Source: Straminergon stramineum (taxonomy: Eukaryota; Streptophyta; Bryopsida; Hypnales; Calliergonaceae). From it: a stretch of 64,000 bases of DNA. Of this stretch, positions 59,910 to 64,000 are shown piece after piece. The position numbers were made by a program, and so were the translations under genes. Every line of letters starts with the position of its first letter. The stretch's first letter is position 1. The notes under the pieces are model-generated. The model was not told the origin of the DNA. It ran no database searches and was given only the letters and a program-made list of their open reading frames with translations. The stretch lies in the NCBI GenBank assembly GCA_963920665.1, contig OY987268.1, forward strand, positions 17,548,501 through 17,612,500, read 5' to 3'.

Positions 59910-61521
59910 CATCCATGAATCAATAATTGAACAGTCTTGGTTGATACCATTGGATACATCGATTTGGTACACATTTCTAAGAGTTGAAATTCAAAAGAAT
60001 TCATAGATGACCACAAGGCATTCCTAATCTTATTAACACCTTTGTTTCTTTGTTCAAGGACATTCTAGAACCAATGATATCTTTTGAAAATGAATATCAT
60101 CACCCATCTAATATCTCCAAAATCCAACCAAAGGCAATACTAGTAGTAAACCCTATGTATCCCGCTTCAAGCTTGTGGATGTTTTCTTGCATTGATACTT
60201 TAAGAATTAAGGTAGTCCAAATTCCCCAAATTGCGAAGATGTATTACAAAGCTCTCAAAAAACAATCAAAGTTTATGATTTATAGTTCATATCTATACAA
60301 TTGGATCAATTAGTTCACCAAATAATATTTTTCAATAAAATTTGGAGCCCCCAAATCCCAAATTGAAAATTCCTTCTAAAATTGATTGTAGATTGAATAT
60401 TTGTAATTTCTCTAGAATTTTTTCCATTAAATTAAAAAATTTCCATTAACATAGTAAGTTATGATTTGTGAAGATTCTTTTTTTTAAATGTATTCAGTTT
60501 GTTTTTGAAGGGTCATCTTTTGAATTGAAAATGTTAGTTTTTGAAGCTAGACCTACGAATACCTTCTACATTATAGAATATTTGCAAATCAAAATCTTCA
60601 TAATCTATACCATACAAATAATAAAGAACTAACACAAGAATCTTCCAAGAAATCAATGGATGGAGAAATGCATTTTTGTGTACTTGTAATGTTTTTGCAA
60701 TCATCTATTGATTGAAAAGTGACCACTTGGGCCTTAAGGGGATAATGGAACAAAAATACAAAACTATGATGATTTTTATTGCTTAAAAAAAATTTATTTC
60801 ATAAGACTTCCTTAGAAAAATGAAACCAATGCCTATATCAATGATAGTAGGAAGCTTTCAAAAATTCAAAAATCATTTCCAAACTTGGGGGTAATTGATT
60901 ATAGTTTTAAATTATAATGGAGTAACAACAACTCTACAATAATTCATTTGAAAACCAAACAATTTTCAATTCTTATCTTTCCATCCTATTCAAAGACTTC
61001 TTTAAGAATAAATTTTTACCTTAAAAATCATCTTGACCATTTTGATTGAAGTGTTATGAAAATTTGAATTCATTGCATCAATTTAGTTGGAATATTGGCA
61101 GTTTTTTGTACTTCTAATTGCACGACATTTGGAAGTATTCTACATCCTTCATCTATCTCTTAAAATTGGTGCACAAGTATTTTTGTTTTGAAAGATTTAA
61201 GTCTCGTAGTGTAAATATTTCATACCAAATCAAAATTTGCTACACCTATTGGGCATCATTAAAAAATGGTTTTATTTTCACTCCAATACTAATATCATGT
61301 AATCCGTGAGACCAATATACAAGGAGGAATTGCACAACAAGAGAAATAATCTTTGTTTCAAACAAACTCTTTGAAGTTTGTATGTAAAATACATGAAAGG
61401 TAAAGTGGTTCATTCCAAGTCACTTTAGAAAGTTTTGAAAAATAAGAAAATATGGATAGGTACTAAAATGAGCATATTAGCATTTTGAACTTGATTTTTT
61501 TGAAAATATTTTATTTTTAGT
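59910..61521. other. Intergenic, AT-rich
   Basis: No RNA, clear gene or repeat boundary is identified. Frames at 60050-60313 and 61118-61309 are AT-rich and unrecognised. Confidence 0.35.
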
Positions 61522-61825
61522 ATGGTCAATTTCATTAAAATGGTAGTATTCTAATGCCATTTTTCAAACCGTGGAGTCTAAACTCTAAAAGGAACAACTA
61601 AGACTATTATAGATTTCAGTCATCTAAGACACTTATAGATCTCAGAAATCTAGAAATAGTATGGGTTTTAGACCATGCAATTTAAACTATCTATGACATG
61701 TCTAGATTTTAAACATCTAGGACAAGTTTAGATTTCAAACCATGCCAAAGTCGTAAAATGGACCATCAATTTACTAGAATACCACTAATTTATTGGAACA
61801 CCTCCATTTTAATGAAATTGACCAT
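61522..61825. mobile_element. 304-bp MITE with TAGT target duplication
   Basis: The 22-bp ends beginning ATGGTCAATTTCATTAAAAT are perfect inverted repeats (61522-61543 and 61804-61825). TAGT flanks both sides (61518-61521 and 61826-61829). The interior has loose ~50-60-bp repeats of the CTAGATTT.AAACCATG kind. No coding capacity. Confidence 0.75.
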
Positions 61826-61829
61826 TAGT

Positions 61830-62788
61830 ATTCAACTCTTTTGTGTAATTATCTTGTAATATTTCTTATTTTATTTTCAAGAGTTCATATAACTATCAAT
61901 ACTAGCTCTATTTAGCACAAAATCATCATGTATGCTTTTCAACTACTTCAAGACAAGAAGCACAATGGCTGTCACAAAAGACCAAAGGTATAAAACTGAA
62001 TATTTGTTGGAAGACATGAATATCCATATGACACATGAACAAGCTATGAAGTTATCTTTAGTTTGCAAATTTTTCATCCAACTATCAATAATTTACTATT
62101 ATTTGTCTTAGAAATCCTATTCATAATTTATATTATTTATTCTAATATTTTCCTTCTATTACCAATGTTTTAGACCTTATTTTTATTAATATCACTCATG
62201 TTCACTAAAATTAAACCTTTTAATATAATTTTTGAAGTTTTTGTCTACAAAACAAGTTAAATGCAATCCTATTTTAGTTTCCACATTGTTTTCAAAGAAG
62301 AAAAGATGCCCTCTAATTACAATCCTCCCTAAGATATTCACTATATACTTTTGATTGTTCTTCTAGAAAAGACATTTGATTGTGTTTATGAAAATATCTC
62401 ATATGCATGTACTTCATGGTGTTATAGAAGACCAACCAAAATCAATCATGCACGTTTGGAGATGAAGAATTTGGTAACTCATATTCAAAATTTTCATTGT
62501 TTACAATAATAGACAATTTCAATATCCAAATGCTTTTCCAAATTAATACATGGCTTTCAAACTGAGTCTTGTACAATCTTTCTTAAACTTGAAATAAATG
62601 TCATATATAAATACTCTAATAATTCCTTTCCTTCATAAATTATAAACACAACAATATTATTAGTAAGAACTCACAGAAAATCTCACCGATTTCAATGAAG
62701 AGTGCCCCCCCTCAAGCCGGGTCCGTTGCACAATTCCATGGAAAAATTCCGATTTCCCCACATCATTTGTTCCAGGTTGGCCGATTCT
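61830..62788. other. Intergenic, AT-rich
   Basis: Nothing supportable beyond AT-rich sequence. A GC-richer patch CAAGCCGGGTCCG is at 62712-62725. Confidence 0.35.
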
Positions 62789-63018
62789 ACACTAAATAGT
62801 GAAATTAGGTTGCCTTAACAATTAGATTGACTTACCCCCCAAAAGGTACTTTACAAGCCATCAAAGTCAACAAAAATTTCTACATATATTTCCATTTGTA
62901 CAAATGAAGGTTCATGAATTTGAATTACAACAACACCTAATTCAAAACTAGTGTATTTTTGTAATGTAATATTAAGTATTTATATAGTGTGGGGCAACCT
63001 AATTTCACTATTTAGTGT
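62789..63018. mobile_element. 230-bp MITE with perfect 26-bp inverted ends
   Basis: 62789-62814, starting ACACTAAATAGTGAAATTAG, is the exact reverse complement of 62993-63018. If TA is the target, the element proper starts CACTAAATAGTG, itself a perfect hairpin palindrome, with TA on both sides (62788-62789 and 63018-63019). This would fit a Tc1/mariner- or Stowaway-type non-autonomous element, though the terminal sequence is not a known family to me. Confidence 0.75.
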
Positions 63019-63084
63019 AAGTGCATGGAAGCGAGCCTGGAAGTCCGCTCTTCTCAATATCGTACTGTAGATAAAATCGAACAT

Positions 63085-63770
63085 TCGGTCTCCGAGAATG
63101 GAGATTCTCGGCTCGAACCTGTGTGTCCTTTCCGAACTTAAATCTATCGTTACTTTGTAGTTTTGTACAACCTACCAATGAAAGGCATCTAGCAGAATCT
63201 GGTTCCATCAAAGGCTGCAATGAGATGCTTGGTGTTGAGGCAGATTCTTAAAATGGGCCCAGGAGCAAGACCAAGAATATTATACAAAAGAGGACGAATG
63301 GGAGGCCCTTCTAAAAACCGTCCCCGAGGCAGGAGAGCAGGAGGGTGGGGTCCAAGGACCACGCTGCTGGCTCCCTTTAAAACGGGAGCTCCAGCGACTT
63401 CATTCTCAAGTTCCAGGCCACCAAGAAGTTGTCTCTTGTCTCTTGTCTCATCACTCGTATTGGCCGTGTTTTGTTGTAGGGTCCCAGTCCGCTCCTGGGC
63501 CAGCACTCCCCTTGTCTTGTGACCCAGCCTCTACTTCACTTGGGCTGTAAGAGTGTGGCACCTTTACTTACCCAGAGCCTCGGCAAGGGAGTCAGTCTGT
63601 ACTTCAGTTATTTTCGGACTCTGTTACGTACACCAGATCGATCGTTGAAATATTGTTACATTTGCTGCTACCTTGGTGTTCACTCAATTCTTCAGGAGTG
63701 ATGAAGAACCTGGTTTTGTGTCAGCAAATGTCACCCTCGGACCCTGGGTTAGTTTCTGGTAAGTTATCTG
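63085..63770 (+). other. Possible host gene exon(s) at the window edge
   Basis: GC-richer segment with a plus-strand 100-codon frame (63220-63522) rich in Arg/Gly/Pro (GPGARPRILYKRGRMGG) and a further frame at 63519-63701. A strong donor-like site TTTCTG|GTAAGTTA occurs at about 63758. It could be coding or a transcribed leader; the product is not recognised and the gene would continue beyond the window. Confidence 0.3.
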
Positions 63771-64000
63771 GGAATTTGGTTACAGATATGAATGAATGAC
63801 AGCGAGAGAGAGCACGTTGGAATGCGTGCATGCAACGAGCATGGATTTGTTCTTGCGTGCCCTCTCCCGTCGTCATTGATCTTGTCTATGATTTATAACC
63901 ACCGTTTCTTTCATGATTCTGCTTTATTATTTATTTCGATTGATTCTATTGTCAATTTTGTGGAAGGTGTGATCGGATTCACTCGGGTTTGAAGCCGCAA

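Noticed and set aside
63080..63150. tRNA-like text with CTCGAACC
   Set aside because: No consistent acceptor, anticodon and T-arm pairing could be built.

Overview
The window looks like nuclear DNA of a land plant, probably a seedless plant or gymnosperm rather than a flowering plant (low confidence). It is AT-rich, dominated by decayed transposons, carries short TTTAGGG-type runs (38698-38725, 40040-40060), and holds a DUF7869-type transposase gene of the kind I associate with bryophytes and lycophytes. No intact cellular gene is certain. Two GC-richer islands (about 13680-14390 and 63085-63760) may be host exons.

The main object is a putative giant DNA transposon, about 31853-52275 (20.4 kb; about 15.6 kb without two later insertions). 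Its ends are inverted repeats beginning AAGGCCTTATTTGTTAAATT (24 identical bases). Inside are divergent, outward-pointing transcription units that stop roughly 550 bp from each end. On the minus strand is a 949-codon DUF7869/DDE-like transposase gene (36342-32403), split by an inserted solo LTR. On the plus strand is a three-exon gene of about 1389 codons (44693-49306) with a ParB/DGQHR-like GQHS motif, a region resembling a degenerate N4/N6 DNA methyltransferase, and an acidic coiled-coil tail. It is followed by a gene for an FCP1/HAD-like phosphatase (49712-51728). Sixteen copies of a 19-bp palindrome, consensus TATCGTCGACTCGACGATA, occur only inside this element: in the two promoter-proximal regions, in two introns and in one coding exon. 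The three genes keep frame almost perfectly but carry 14 in-frame stops, every one explainable as C-to-T at CAG, CGA or CAA. That is what deamination of a methylated, silenced plant element would give.

Left flank (1-31852): relics of a large LTR retrotransposon family in both orientations (LTR start TGTGAGCCCCCAATTTGTCA, conserved TATAAAAGG box), a tandem-repeat-bearing dispersed repeat present as an inverted pair (1-720 and 30060-30960), a second copy of the giant element's left terminus (21712), a solo LTR with perfect GTCTA target duplications (25535-26646), a microsatellite (12501-12583), and decayed coding debris.

Right flank (52276-64000): retroelement debris, TTAA-flanked elements with CCC...GGG ends (piggyBac-like), one split by a 2.4-kb insertion, and several MITE-like inverted-repeat elements (57224-57947, 59178-59909, 61522-61825, 62789-63018). 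The TTAA-flanked family also occurs at 6610-7195, 19400-20328 and 38833-42588. All positions and translations were worked out by eye; no database search was run.
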